Source of the DNA: Sphingomonadaceae bacterium
GTDB taxonomy: Bacteria > Pseudomonadota > Alphaproteobacteria > Sphingomonadales > Sphingomonadaceae
Reading direction: 5' to 3'
Assembly (NCBI GenBank): GCA_021732525.1
Contig: JAKFUU010000012.1
Coordinates: 1-64,000, forward strand
DNA: 64,000 nt
The translations under genes and the position numbers were made by a program. How positions within the stretch are numbered: the first letter of the stretch is position 1; each line of letters opens with the position of its first letter. The notes under the pieces are model-generated. The model was given only the letters and a program-made list of their open reading frames with translations, had not been told where the DNA came from and searched no databases. Shown here piece by piece: positions 34,472 to 43,158 of the stretch.

Positions 34472-34708
34472 ATGTGCACTTCACTCAGCTTTGCCGCTCA
34501 GGGGTTCAAATCCGATCAGGAAGCCTTTGTTGCCGCTCTCGATCAGGCCCATGCCCGGTCCTATCACAGCTACTTCACGCAATATGTTCTGACCGATACC
34601 GAGGCAGGGTACATCGCCGTTGATGAAGGTGATTACGGAGCCTTGCCCAGGGCACTGCAGGACCGGGTCATCGATACCGTGCCAAGCAGGCTGAGCGATG
34701 AATTCTGA
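34472..34708 (+). CDS. Hypothetical protein
   Basis: This is a 78-aa protein of unknown function. AGGAGG lies just upstream of the ATG (leader ATCAGGAGG shared with other island genes). A long in-frame upstream extension crosses the palindrome region and is rejected. A terminator follows directly, so it is a single-gene unit. Confidence 0.65.
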   Translation: MCTSLSFAAQGFKSDQEAFVAALDQAHARSYHSYFTQYVLTDTEAGYIAVDEGDYGALPRALQDRVIDTVPSRLSDEF

Positions 34709-34719
34709 CGGCCGACGCG

Positions 34720-34755
34720 AGGAGGAAGTCCATCAGGGCTTCCTCCTATTCTTTT
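34720..34755 (+). terminator. Rho-independent terminator
   Basis: AGGAGGAAG (34720-34728) and CTTCCTCCT (34739-34747) form a 9-bp perfect stem with a 10-nt loop, then ATTCTTTT. Confidence 0.75.
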
Positions 34756-34807
34756 GCTCGTACGCCCAGGCTCAATCATTTGGCAGCGCAGTGCCGCTTG
34801 CGATGTT

Positions 34808-35032
34808 TCAGGCGTCGAGCTCCGATCGGTCGAGTTCATCGAGGCGTTCTGGCATTTCAAGCATCTTGATCGCCGCTGCCGCAATGGCCTCCGCGATCGT
34901 CGGAAAGGTCTCGGCAGAGCTTATCGAGACACCGTAAGAATAGGTGATCGTCCCTTGATAGCCATTGCCTTTGGGTGTTGCGCTCAATGTGACATCGACC
35001 ATGTCCTGGCTCCCGTCTTGCGTTGCCGTCAT
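34808..35032 (-). CDS. Hypothetical protein
   Basis: This product is about 74 aa (start MTATQDGSQDMVDVTL). It has a beta-rich first half (YQGTITYSYGVSISSAETF) and a helical acidic end, and no recognised family. The longer upstream frame is of poor composition, so ATG 35032 is preferred, although its ribosome site is weak. Confidence 0.5.
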   Translation of the reverse strand: MTATQDGSQDMVDVTLSATPKGNGYQGTITYSYGVSISSAETFPTIAEAIAAAAIKMLEMPERLDELDRSELDA

Positions 35033-35442
35033 CGCCGATGATAGGCTCCGAACCGGCCTATGACCATGCGGCTTTTGCCAGCCGCTGCGCGTCGCGATCC
35101 CGCCGGAAATGACGTGGCAAATCTCTCCATCCGATACGGGCCAGATCACGGGTTTCGACCTCGCAGTAGGGAACAAGTAAGGGCACACCGTACGCGACAG
35201 GTCGCAGCATCTATGCGGATAATAATCTCCAAATAACAATCGGATAGTCAGCATCTCACGAGATGGCAGCTTCTCAATCAGATTTGGGTAGGCCGGAATT
35301 TGCCAATCATTTTTGATTGAGCCGCATCACAAATGGCAGAATTCCGCCAATCTCGATGTTCTTGACATGTTCTCAATTCTGATTTAGACGAAACAAGCCT
35401 TTCGCAGTGCGTTCCGGGCTCCTCATCACAAGGAGTCCGTGC
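35033..35442. other. Regulatory gap upstream of the transfer genes
   Basis: No gene is supported. A TTGACA with TTTAGA about 15 bp later (near 35363-35390) is a possible promoter for the RHH-traD-relaxase run. The rest is AT-richer than its surroundings. Confidence 0.35.
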
Positions 35443-35775
35443 ATGACACGGCCAAAATCTCTTCAGGTACATGTCTCGATCGAACTCGCCGATCGGGTCC
35501 GTAGTGCGGCTGAGCGCCGCGATATCAGCGTAAGCGAATGGATCAGATCCTTGTTGCAGCAAGCCTGCGACGAGGATGATCTCAAAGCTGGCCTCAGCGC
35601 TTGGGTGAAACGTCTGAACCGCCAATCTGTCTTCACGATGGTTGGCGTCGATGCACTGCTTGCAGGCCATGCCGATCATGATCTGCGTGAACGTGCGCAT
35701 CGGGCCTACGCCCGCAAATGCAAGGAACTCGGCCTCTCCCAAAATGCGAACGAGGGAGGCTCCGATGAAGCGTAA
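35443..35775 (+). CDS. Ribbon-helix-helix-type protein, likely relaxosome accessory
   Basis: This 110-aa protein has an N-terminal RHH-like region ('LQVHVSIELADRVRSAAERRDISVSEWIRSLLQQA'). AAGGAG precedes ATG 35443. The coupling-protein ATG lies 11 nt inside its end, so the two are coupled. RHH proteins in this position usually bind oriT and recruit the relaxase, which is inference. Confidence 0.7.
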   Translation: MTRPKSLQVHVSIELADRVRSAAERRDISVSEWIRSLLQQACDEDDLKAGLSAWVKRLNRQSVFTMVGVDALLAGHADHDLRERAHRAYARKCKELGLSQNANEGGSDEA

Positions 35776-38236
35776 CCTTGCCAACTTCACGCGCGGTAGC
35801 CAGCTCCTCGGGCACTTCGGCTTCATGTTCGCAGCTGGCCTGAAGGGTCCGGTGATCATTGCTGCCGTGGTGATCTCCGCGACCTCTTGGTGGACCCTGT
35901 CAGCGGCACTTACCGACTATGAGATCTACCTCATCTGGATGCGCATCTATGCTGCGATCTACGGCTTCATGGAGTTCGATCCCGACAAGCGCGTTGCCCT
36001 CGAAACGGTCTTTGGCGGCAAGATCGAATTCCCGATCAGCCTTCTTGGCACATTTCCTCCAGTGGTCCGTGCATGGGATCATATGACCGAGCTGCTGGTC
36101 AGCGCCGCGTGGCGTTCAGCACTGTTTCTCGTGCCCGTCTTTGTACTGTTCTACTGGTTCGCCGCACGCTTCGGCGGCAAGGCCAAAGAACGCAAGCACG
36201 AGCGCGGCGCGCAGCTTGTCGACTTGGCGGAACTGGTCAGGCTTCTGCGTGAACATAACCGCGAGCAGCGCAATCGTGAACGCACGGCAGTCATGGGGTG
36301 GAAGTGGCGGCTTTGCATGCCCTGGGAACTAGCGCGGGTCTTTCCCTATTGCCCGGCCCATCTTGCCGGGGTCGTCTATCCTTGGCGGCTTGAACAGAGC
36401 CACGCCATGCTCATCGGCACGACCGGTACTGGCAAGACAGTAGCCATCTCGGACATGATCGCAGAGGCCCGCGCCAAAGGTCAAAACTGCGTGGTGTTCG
36501 ATCTGACCGGCGCCTTTATCGAGCAGTTCTACGACGCGCGGCGCGACATCATTCTGAACCCGCTCGATGCGCGCTGTCCCCAATGGAACCTGTTCGATGA
36601 ATGCCGCACTGAGGCGGATTTTTGGACCGCAGCCGATGCTCTCGTGCCGCATGATGGCGGCGGCGAAGCGCAGTTCTGGGTGCTTGGCGCCCGCGCGCTG
36701 TTCGTGAAGTTCTGCGTCAAGCTTGTAGCCGAAGGCAGGGGTTCAAACGCGGCGCTCGCCCATGAGTTGATGACCGCCGACCTCTCCGAGGTCCACGAAA
36801 TGATGCGCGGGACGATCGCTGATCCGCTCACGGCGCCCGAAGCTGCGCGCATGGCAGAATCAATCCGGGCCGTGTTCAATGTGAACGCCAAGGCGCTGGA
36901 GATGTTGCCAACCGAAGGTCGGCGGTTCTCGGTGCGTGAATGGATCGAAGAGGCTGCCGAAAGTCCGGCAGGGAGGGGCTCGATCCTGTTCATTTCCTCC
37001 CGCTACGTCGACATGAGCGTCGCCTCACAGATGCTGACCCTTTGGCTCGACACGGCCATGAACACGCTCATGACCACCGAGCGGACCCGCGATCTCAAAT
37101 GCTGGTTTTTCGTTGACGAGTTTGGCGCATTGCACCGCCTTCCGGCCCTCGAAAAAGGGCTGCAGACGGCGCGCAATTTCGGCGGTGCGATTGTGCTTGG
37201 CATCCACGCCTACGCCAAACTCAAGGAAGTCTACGGCGAAAACATGGCGGCGACGCTGGCATCGCTGGCGCGGACCAAACTGATCCTTTCGGTCGCCGAG
37301 CGGGACACCGCAATCTGGTGCAGCGACTTTATTGGCCACGAGGAAGTGGTCGATATCGATGAGGGATACACCTTCGGGTACAACAATGCCCGCGACGCTG
37401 TCAGTCTCAACCGGCGCACGACGATCAAGCCACTTAGGATGCCCGACCAGCTGATGAACTTGAAGAGCCTTCATGGCTACATCAAGTTCCCGGAAGGCTT
37501 TCCTGCAGCCTTCATCAAGCTGCGCCCAGTCAATCGGTCCAAGGTCGCCGACGCCTTTATCGGGCGCGGGGCGAACCGCCCGCCTCCGACCACCAAAGGT
37601 GGAGCTCCCAAGCCGCCGCGACCGCAACCGGGAGGCCCTCCGGCGCATGCGGCGACAGACCATCCATCGTCGAACGATGATGGGGCTGGCAAATCTACCG
37701 CCCGGAAATCTGCTGCGGGGAAACAGGGAGAATTGGCGTTCGATCGCGGCCAGCGTGGCGGGCAGCAAGCCGATCACCGGGTGGACCCGGAACAGGGGCT
37801 TCGCCTTGGCGCTGATAAAGCAGGAAAGACTGCCCCAACCTGCTCCCAAAACGGTCGTTCCGGTCCCGGCAAGGAGGGCAAAGCGCTTGCAGGGAAAAGC
37901 GAGGAGAGCCGTGCTGCTGCAGCATCGAAGGGTAAAGGTAAGCCCCAAGGCGCTAGCAACCCCGCGCCCCAATCTGGGCGGAAGACCAGCGACGATCCGA
38001 TTGCGCAAAAGCTGTCGCTACGAGGGCAGCAGTCGGAGCATGGCGCTGAGAAGAATGGTGAGTTGAAGGCGAAGTCTGACGAGCCCAAGCCCAACGATAC
38101 CAACACCCACAAGGGTAACGCACAGGCAAACCGGCAAAGGGCCTCGGACGCTCGCAAGCTGATGATCGAAGACGGGCTGCCCGAGCGCAGCGAGCCTCCA
38201 AGGGACGGTCCCGATCTCGGCGATCTGGAGCTGTAA
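35765..38236 (+). CDS. Type IV coupling protein (VirD4/TraD-like)
   Basis: This 823-aa protein has two N-terminal membrane segments (~25-45 and ~115-135) and a cytoplasmic ATPase domain with Walker A (GTTGTGKT) and Walker B region (CWFFVDEFGALHRLPALEKG). A ~200-residue low-complexity Gly/Lys/Pro tail ends the protein. It brings the relaxase-DNA complex to a secretion channel. GGAGG lies before ATG 35765. No T4SS channel genes follow, so transfer would need a helper system. Confidence 0.92.
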   Translation: MKRNLANFTRGSQLLGHFGFMFAAGLKGPVIIAAVVISATSWWTLSAALTDYEIYLIWMRIYAAIYGFMEFDPDKRVALETVFGGKIEFPISLLGTFPPVVRAWDHMTELLVSAAWRSALFLVPVFVLFYWFAARFGGKAKERKHERGAQLVDLAELVRLLREHNREQRNRERTAVMGWKWRLCMPWELARVFPYCPAHLAGVVYPWRLEQSHAMLIGTTGTGKTVAISDMIAEARAKGQNCVVFDLTGAFIEQFYDARRDIILNPLDARCPQWNLFDECRTEADFWTAADALVPHDGGGEAQFWVLGARALFVKFCVKLVAEGRGSNAALAHELMTADLSEVHEMMRGTIADPLTAPEAARMAESIRAVFNVNAKALEMLPTEGRRFSVREWIEEAAESPAGRGSILFISSRYVDMSVASQMLTLWLDTAMNTLMTTERTRDLKCWFFVDEFGALHRLPALEKGLQTARNFGGAIVLGIHAYAKLKEVYGENMAATLASLARTKLILSVAERDTAIWCSDFIGHEEVVDIDEGYTFGYNNARDAVSLNRRTTIKPLRMPDQLMNLKSLHGYIKFPEGFPAAFIKLRPVNRSKVADAFIGRGANRPPPTTKGGAPKPPRPQPGGPPAHAATDHPSSNDDGAGKSTARKSAAGKQGELAFDRGQRGGQQADHRVDPEQGLRLGADKAGKTAPTCSQNGRSGPGKEGKALAGKSEESRAAAASKGKGKPQGASNPAPQSGRKTSDDPIAQKLSLRGQQSEHGAEKNGELKAKSDEPKPNDTNTHKGNAQANRQRASDARKLMIEDGLPERSEPPRDGPDLGDLEL

Positions 38237-38273
38237 CGTTGTTGCCCTGTGCCGCTCAGCTAGAGGTAGCCCC

Positions 38274-41198
38274 GTGCTTTCCGTAGCCAACGTCCGCACG
38301 GCCGGCGGCGCAGCCAACTATTTTGCCGCTGACAACTACTACACCCGGGCCGATGCTGATCGGTCCGGGGCGTGGTTCGGCAAGGGCGCCGAAGAGCTCG
38401 GGCTATCGGGCGCTGTCGATGCCAAGACCTTCGAAGCAGTCCTCAAGGGATTTCTGCCTGACGGAAGCCGCGTGGGCAGCGATAATCGGGTTCACCGGGC
38501 AGGTACCGATCTCACGTTTTCCATGCCGAAAAGCTGGTCGCTCCTCGCCCTCGTCGGCGGCGACACGCGGATCCTCGATGCTTACGGCGCCGCGGTCCGC
38601 GAGACGCTGGCCTGGGCTGAAAAGAACCTCGCCGAGACCCGGATGGAGGTGCGCGGCAAGGAGCGGGTTGTCGCAACCGGCAACCTTGTGGTGGCCCTGT
38701 TCCAGCACGATACCAACCGCAATCAGGAACCGAATGCGCATTTCCACGCCGTGATCGCGAATGTGACCCAAGGCCCGGACGGTAACTGGCGGGCCTTGCG
38801 CAATGACAAGCTCTGGGAGAACAACACTCTCCTCAATGCCATGACCATGGCACGCTTTCGGCTCGGCGTTGAAAAGCTCGGCTACGAGGTCGGCGAGTTC
38901 GGGAAGCATGGCAATTTCGAGGCGGTTGGTGTGCCCAAGGCGGTGCGTGATGCTTTCAGTTCGCGCCGTGCTGAAATCCTTGGGCAGCTTGCGACAATGG
39001 AAGGGACGGGGCTTGCCGCTCGCAATGCCGCGAACCTCATGACCCGCGCGAAGAAGGAGGGGATCGAGGACCGCGCTGCCCTCACACAGCAGTGGAAGGA
39101 CACCGCGGAAAAGCTCGGCTTCGATCCGGCGATGGTCATTGGAAGAGCCAATGCGCGCAGCGCGCAGGACCTCGGCAATGTCAGCGGACTGGGGTCATCG
39201 GTTCGCAAGGTGGCCCAGCAGGGGCGAGATCTTGCCCACGCCTTTGCCGAGCGCCTCGGCCTCGTGAGGGACGATCCGTTGATACCCTCGCGGATCGGTC
39301 ACCGCAGCGCCGAAGAGGTCGCCGCCATCCATGTGGTCGCCTCGGCAATCCGCCATCTGGGGGAACGCGAGGCGGCTTTCACAAAGGCCGAAATCTATCG
39401 GACTGCGCTCGGCTTCGCATTGCCCACGGCCTTTGCCAATATCGAGCGGCGGGTCGATCAGCTCATCCGCCAGGGATACCTTGAGAAGGGCAAGGGCGCG
39501 GACCGCGAGCTGCTCACCACCCGCGATGCCATCAGCCTCGAACAGCGCATCATTGCCAGCGTCGATGCGGGTCGGGGTGCTGCGCCCGCCATCGTTGCAG
39601 CCGATGTTGCCGGGAGCCGACTGCAGGCGCTTTCGCAGCTCAAATACGGCCTGACACTGAACGCAGGACAGGAGGGGGCAGGGCGTCTGCTGCTCGGATC
39701 CAACAACCGCATTGTCGCGATCCAGGGCGTTGCCGGTGCTGGCAAAAGCACGGTTCTGAAGCCCGTAGCTGACATTCTGCGCGAGGAGGGCAAGGCCGTG
39801 CTGGGGCTCGCCGTGCAGAACACGCTGGTACAGATGCTCGAGCGCGAAACCGGCATTCCATCGATGACGGTCGCCCGCTTCCTCAGACAACATCAGGACC
39901 TCCTGAAAGGCGACGGCGGTGCCCGTCTGGCCGAAGCGCGGGAAGAGCTGCGCGGGACCGTCGTGCTTCTCGATGAGGCATCCATGGTCGGCAATGCCGA
40001 CAAGGAGAAGCTGGTTCGTCTTGCCAACCTTCTTCAACTTGATCGCTTTGCCAGCATTGGCGACACTAAGCAGCTGGGGTCGGTCGATGCAGGCAAGCCC
40101 TTCGATGTCATGCAGCAAGCTGGCATCGAAACCGCGGTGATGAACACCAACCTGCGCGCGCGCGATGATGCGCTGCGCAACGCCCAGCGCGCAGCACAAG
40201 ACGGCCAGATCAGTGAGGCGCTGGCCCATCTTGGGGAAAATGTCGTCAGTTCGGGCCAGAATGCGGCCGTGGACGCTGCGGCGGCATGGCTCTCGCTGTC
40301 TCCTGCAGAGCGCGAGGTGACATCGATCTACGCCTCGGGCCGGGCCTTACGTGGGCAAGTCAACGAAGCGGTTCAGACGGGTCTCAAGGCGAACGGCGAA
40401 TTAGGGTCTGGTTCATTGCAGCTCGAGGTGCTTTCGCGCGTCAATCTGACGCGCGAGGAACTACGCTATGCGCGTAGCTACGCCCCAGGCATGATGCTCG
40501 AGGTCGATCGCCGGCAGCGAGGGCAGGGCCTCGCAAAGGGCCAATATGAAGTGGTTGCAACCGATCCATCGCGCGAGCGAGTGACCCTGCAGAACGAGCG
40601 AGGACGGCAATTTGACTTTCGTCCGGGCCAGCTCCGCCCCCAAGGCGAAAAGGATCCGCTGCAGCTGTTCGAACGCCGCCAAATTGAAATCCATGATGGC
40701 GACCGGATCCGCTGGACTGCGACCGATCACAAGCGCGGGCTACTCAATGCTGATCAAGCGCGCATTGTGGCGGTCGATGCCACAGGTGTCGCGGTGAAGA
40801 CCTCGCTCGGCGCAGAGCACCGGCTCGCCGCCAATGATCCTATGCTTAGGCGCCTCGATCTCGCCTATGCGCTCAATGCTCATATGGCGCAGGGCCTGAC
40901 CTCTGATCGCGGCATAGCAGTTATGGATAGCCGTGAACGCAATCTTGCCAACCAGCAGACCTTTCTGGTTACCATCACCCGGCTGCGCGATGGTCTGACC
41001 CTGTTTGTCGACAATCCCGGCAAGCTTGAGGCTGCTGTCGAAAACAATCCCGGCATGAAACGCTCGGCGCTCGAGACCGTGAACTTTCTGCGCGATGCGG
41101 CAGCCACAGGTGAGGCCAAGGGAAGGGCGCCCGCTCCTGAGCGCAAACCGCCGGAACTCGACCGCTCGATAACCAAGCCATTCGAGATCGGGCTTTAG
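38274..41198 (+). CDS. MobF-family relaxase with RecD-like helicase domain (TrwC/TraA-like)
   Basis: This 974-aa protein has an N-terminal TrwC relaxase domain: tyrosines near the start (NYFAADNYYTRAD) and the HUH metal site 'PNAHFHAVIANV'. A C-terminal AAA/RecD-like helicase follows, with Walker A (GVAGAGKST) and 'VVLLDEASMVGNADK'. It nicks oriT and unwinds the strand for transfer. The start is GTG 38274 with GAGG upstream, 38 bp after the coupling protein. Confidence 0.94.
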   Translation: MLSVANVRTAGGAANYFAADNYYTRADADRSGAWFGKGAEELGLSGAVDAKTFEAVLKGFLPDGSRVGSDNRVHRAGTDLTFSMPKSWSLLALVGGDTRILDAYGAAVRETLAWAEKNLAETRMEVRGKERVVATGNLVVALFQHDTNRNQEPNAHFHAVIANVTQGPDGNWRALRNDKLWENNTLLNAMTMARFRLGVEKLGYEVGEFGKHGNFEAVGVPKAVRDAFSSRRAEILGQLATMEGTGLAARNAANLMTRAKKEGIEDRAALTQQWKDTAEKLGFDPAMVIGRANARSAQDLGNVSGLGSSVRKVAQQGRDLAHAFAERLGLVRDDPLIPSRIGHRSAEEVAAIHVVASAIRHLGEREAAFTKAEIYRTALGFALPTAFANIERRVDQLIRQGYLEKGKGADRELLTTRDAISLEQRIIASVDAGRGAAPAIVAADVAGSRLQALSQLKYGLTLNAGQEGAGRLLLGSNNRIVAIQGVAGAGKSTVLKPVADILREEGKAVLGLAVQNTLVQMLERETGIPSMTVARFLRQHQDLLKGDGGARLAEAREELRGTVVLLDEASMVGNADKEKLVRLANLLQLDRFASIGDTKQLGSVDAGKPFDVMQQAGIETAVMNTNLRARDDALRNAQRAAQDGQISEALAHLGENVVSSGQNAAVDAAAAWLSLSPAEREVTSIYASGRALRGQVNEAVQTGLKANGELGSGSLQLEVLSRVNLTREELRYARSYAPGMMLEVDRRQRGQGLAKGQYEVVATDPSRERVTLQNERGRQFDFRPGQLRPQGEKDPLQLFERRQIEIHDGDRIRWTATDHKRGLLNADQARIVAVDATGVAVKTSLGAEHRLAANDPMLRRLDLAYALNAHMAQGLTSDRGIAVMDSRERNLANQQTFLVTITRLRDGLTLFVDNPGKLEAAVENNPGMKRSALETVNFLRDAAATGEAKGRAPAPERKPPELDRSITKPFEIGL

Positions 41199-41233
41199 CG
41201 GCTCGCATTCGATAGATGTCGCGCGTGAGCAAT

Positions 41234-41542
41234 TCAGACCAAGGCTGTGATCAGCCAGCCAAGCATTGCTGCGTACCCACCAAGCACCAGAGCTCCCACA
41301 ATCAGCGCCTCCCATTTGATGGCCCGCAATTTCGGGCGGGGTTCGTCGGTTGGCCACACAGCTTCGCAAATGATTTCATTGAAACCTGTGCGCTGCCCGA
41401 CGACATTCACGTCACGACCGATAAGGGATGCCGTGCCAGTCTGGGTGATGATCTTCCACTCCGCGCCATCCACGCAGAGCACGAGACCGTGCTTTTTCTC
41501 GTTTAGCCGACCAGACAGGTTCATCTCGGAGCCTAGCGGCAT
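41234..41542 (-). CDS. Small membrane protein
   Basis: This 102-aa protein has a soluble N-terminal part ('GLVLCVDGAEWKIITQTG') and one C-terminal membrane helix ('ALIVGALVLGGYAAMLGWLI'). No family is known to me. Its ATG lies 10 nt inside the end of the nuclease-like gene, so they are co-expressed. It is convergent with the relaxase gene (35 bp apart). Confidence 0.65.
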   Translation of the reverse strand: MPLGSEMNLSGRLNEKKHGLVLCVDGAEWKIITQTGTASLIGRDVNVVGQRTGFNEIICEAVWPTDEPRPKLRAIKWEALIVGALVLGGYAAMLGWLITALV

Positions 41543-41958
41543 GCTGGACCTTTCCAGTAGCGGTCCCAACGCAGCACCGTGCGGGTGCGGATCATTGCAC
41601 AGGACAGATCTGTGCCATTCGGTAGGCTGCACCAGGCCGCGGTCCGGTTTCCTCCTGCAGAACCCTCGGACCGACAGGTGAGTCTGGGGCCGCTCACAAG
41701 GACATGTCCGGTTGAGGCTGTTCCGCGTGCACCGCCGAGGATTTGAACGAGCGCATCGCGCGCTTCGATGGCAGAACTCTGAGGACACGGCTGATTGGTG
41801 CGGCAGGTGCCGTCAATTTCGCGGGCAGCAATACCGGCGATCCTCAGGCGGGGACCTTCCTCGCACCAGACCGGCCCGTCGCCATCCCAGACATGGGTCG
41901 GTGTGCAGGTAAAGGTTTGCCCGGCGGCAACCACGGAAGCGGCGAGAAGTGTAAGCAT
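41533..41958 (-). CDS. Secreted thermonuclease-like (SNase-fold) protein
   Basis: This 141-aa protein starts with a signal-like segment (MLTLLAASVVAAGQ) and has an SNase-like core 'HVWDGDGPVWCEEGPRLRIAGIAAREID'. The Asp and Arg of the SNase site appear present (DGDG, RLRIAGI), but the usual C-terminal Glu/Arg part is changed, so activity is uncertain. It is rich in Cys, consistent with a periplasmic location. It lies 13 bp after the S24 repressor gene on the same strand. Confidence 0.7.
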   Translation of the reverse strand: MLTLLAASVVAAGQTFTCTPTHVWDGDGPVWCEEGPRLRIAGIAAREIDGTCRTNQPCPQSSAIEARDALVQILGGARGTASTGHVLVSGPRLTCRSEGSAGGNRTAAWCSLPNGTDLSCAMIRTRTVLRWDRYWKGPACR

Positions 41959-41970
41959 TTCAACGCAGCC

Positions 41971-42615
41971 TTAGCGCAGTGCGCGGCCAAACCAAAGCAC
42001 GCGGCCAACAATATTGAGCGCTCGCTTCTCAAGGCCTGGCCAACTTGGGAAGGTGGGATTGTCGCTGAGGACTGATACGCGTTTGCCTTGCGGCTCGATC
42101 GCAATGCGTTTGACGCTCAGCATATCATCCATGCGCAGCACATAGATGCCGTCGCGTAGCCGCGCCTGACCATCTGCAAGATCAATCATGACCTCATCGC
42201 CATCGTGCAACGTCGGCTCCATCGAGTCCCCGAGGACCCCGATGATCGACAGGTTCGAGGCTTTGCTCGAGGTCAGGCGGCGTAGCCATTTTTCATCGAA
42301 CCCGAATTGCGCGGATTTGGATTCCATCTCGGCAAGCGCGCCGTGTCCGGCAGAAGCCTCCACGTCGAGTATCGGCACCAGTGCCAGTTCGACCACGGGG
42401 CCCGCACGGCGGGCCGGGGCGCCGAGCACCTTCTCGTCCACGCCGAAAAACCGGGCAAGGACCGCGCGATCCTGTTCATCCAGCTGCTTCGGGCTGCCGC
42501 GCCTGATAAATTGCTGGATGTAGGCTGCGTTGCGCCCGAGCAGTCTGGAGATCTCGGAATAGTTGCAGCCTCGTTTCTGGATCAATTCGTCCAGGGCTCT
42601 ACGTGCATCGTCCAT
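41971..42615 (-). CDS. S24-type LexA/CI-like repressor
   Basis: This 214-aa protein has an N-terminal HTH ('GCNYSEISRLLGRNAAYIQQFIRRG') and a C-terminal S24 peptidase domain with Ser in 'GDSMEPTLHDGDEV' and Lys in 'DDMLSVKRIA'. A likely Ala-Gly cleavage site is in 'VEASAGHGA'. Such repressors are inactivated by RecA-stimulated self-cleavage after DNA damage. Palindromes directly upstream are its likely operators, and a divergent HTH gene follows. Confidence 0.88.
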   Translation of the reverse strand: MDDARRALDELIQKRGCNYSEISRLLGRNAAYIQQFIRRGSPKQLDEQDRAVLARFFGVDEKVLGAPARRAGPVVELALVPILDVEASAGHGALAEMESKSAQFGFDEKWLRRLTSSKASNLSIIGVLGDSMEPTLHDGDEVMIDLADGQARLRDGIYVLRMDDMLSVKRIAIEPQGKRVSVLSDNPTFPSWPGLEKRALNIVGRVLWFGRALR

Positions 42616-42638
42616 GCTACCGCTCCTACCGCATCCAT

Positions 42639-42677
42639 CTAGGAAATTCGATCCTAGACTCTAGGAAGGCTCCCTAG
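42639..42677. promoter_or_regulatory. Two CTAGG-type palindromic operators
   Basis: CTAGGA (42639-42644) / TCCTAG (42652-42657) and CTAGG (42661-42665) / CCTAG (42673-42677) are adjacent inverted repeats between the divergent repressor (start 42615) and HTH (start 42721) genes. They are probably bound by the S24 repressor. Confidence 0.7.
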
Positions 42678-42720
42678 TAAGAACATATCAGGAACACAAG
42701 CTAAATGCGAGTCGTTGGTG

Positions 42721-42933
42721 ATGGAGCTACTGGAGCAAATCGAGGCCTATCTTGAGGAGAGCGGGGTGTCGCCCAGCACCTTTGGCCGAATGTCTGTCGG
42801 CGACCCACGACTTGTTGCTGACCTGAAAGCAGGGCGTCGTCCGCGGCAGAGAACGCAAGATCGGTTAAAAAGCTTTCTTGACGGCGCGGGAATCCCACAT
42901 CCAAACGAAGCTGCAGACATCAAGACCGATTAG
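42721..42933 (+). CDS. Small HTH-like protein
   Basis: This 70-aa protein ('IEAYLEESGVSPSTFGRMSVGDPRLVADLKAGRRPRQRTQDRLKSFL') is of a type common beside S24 repressors in alphaproteobacteria. The central part is HTH-like. It is divergent from the repressor and shares its operator region. It may act as a Cro-like partner. Confidence 0.7.
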   Translation: MELLEQIEAYLEESGVSPSTFGRMSVGDPRLVADLKAGRRPRQRTQDRLKSFLDGAGIPHPNEAADIKTD

Positions 42934-43158
42934 TGGAGCTTCGAAAGGCTGCTTGCCAGCAACGAAACTCCTTTCGAGAAAATTGAGTTATTCTGGGAAT
43001 TTGAGGGTTGCTCGTAGCATCGTGACTTGGCGTAAGCTGCACGGTTCGATACCACTAGAGACCTCGAGCTCCTTCCTCGGGCGTACCTCGTAAGCTCGCC
43101 TTACCTGCGCACCGTTTACTTGGAGCTCCAAATCACTCGATGTGTTCAAGGGGGCTCC
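42934..43158. promoter_or_regulatory. Presumed promoter region of the Zorya-Druantia operon
   Basis: No gene is supported. AAGGGGG lies just before the GTG at 43159. The region has short complementary words (CTCGAG, GGAGCTC) but no clear -35/-10 pair by eye. Confidence 0.4.

Noticed and set aside
35278-35859. 193-aa minus-strand frame
   Set aside because: It is antisense to the RHH gene and the start of the coupling protein gene, both with good ribosome sites.
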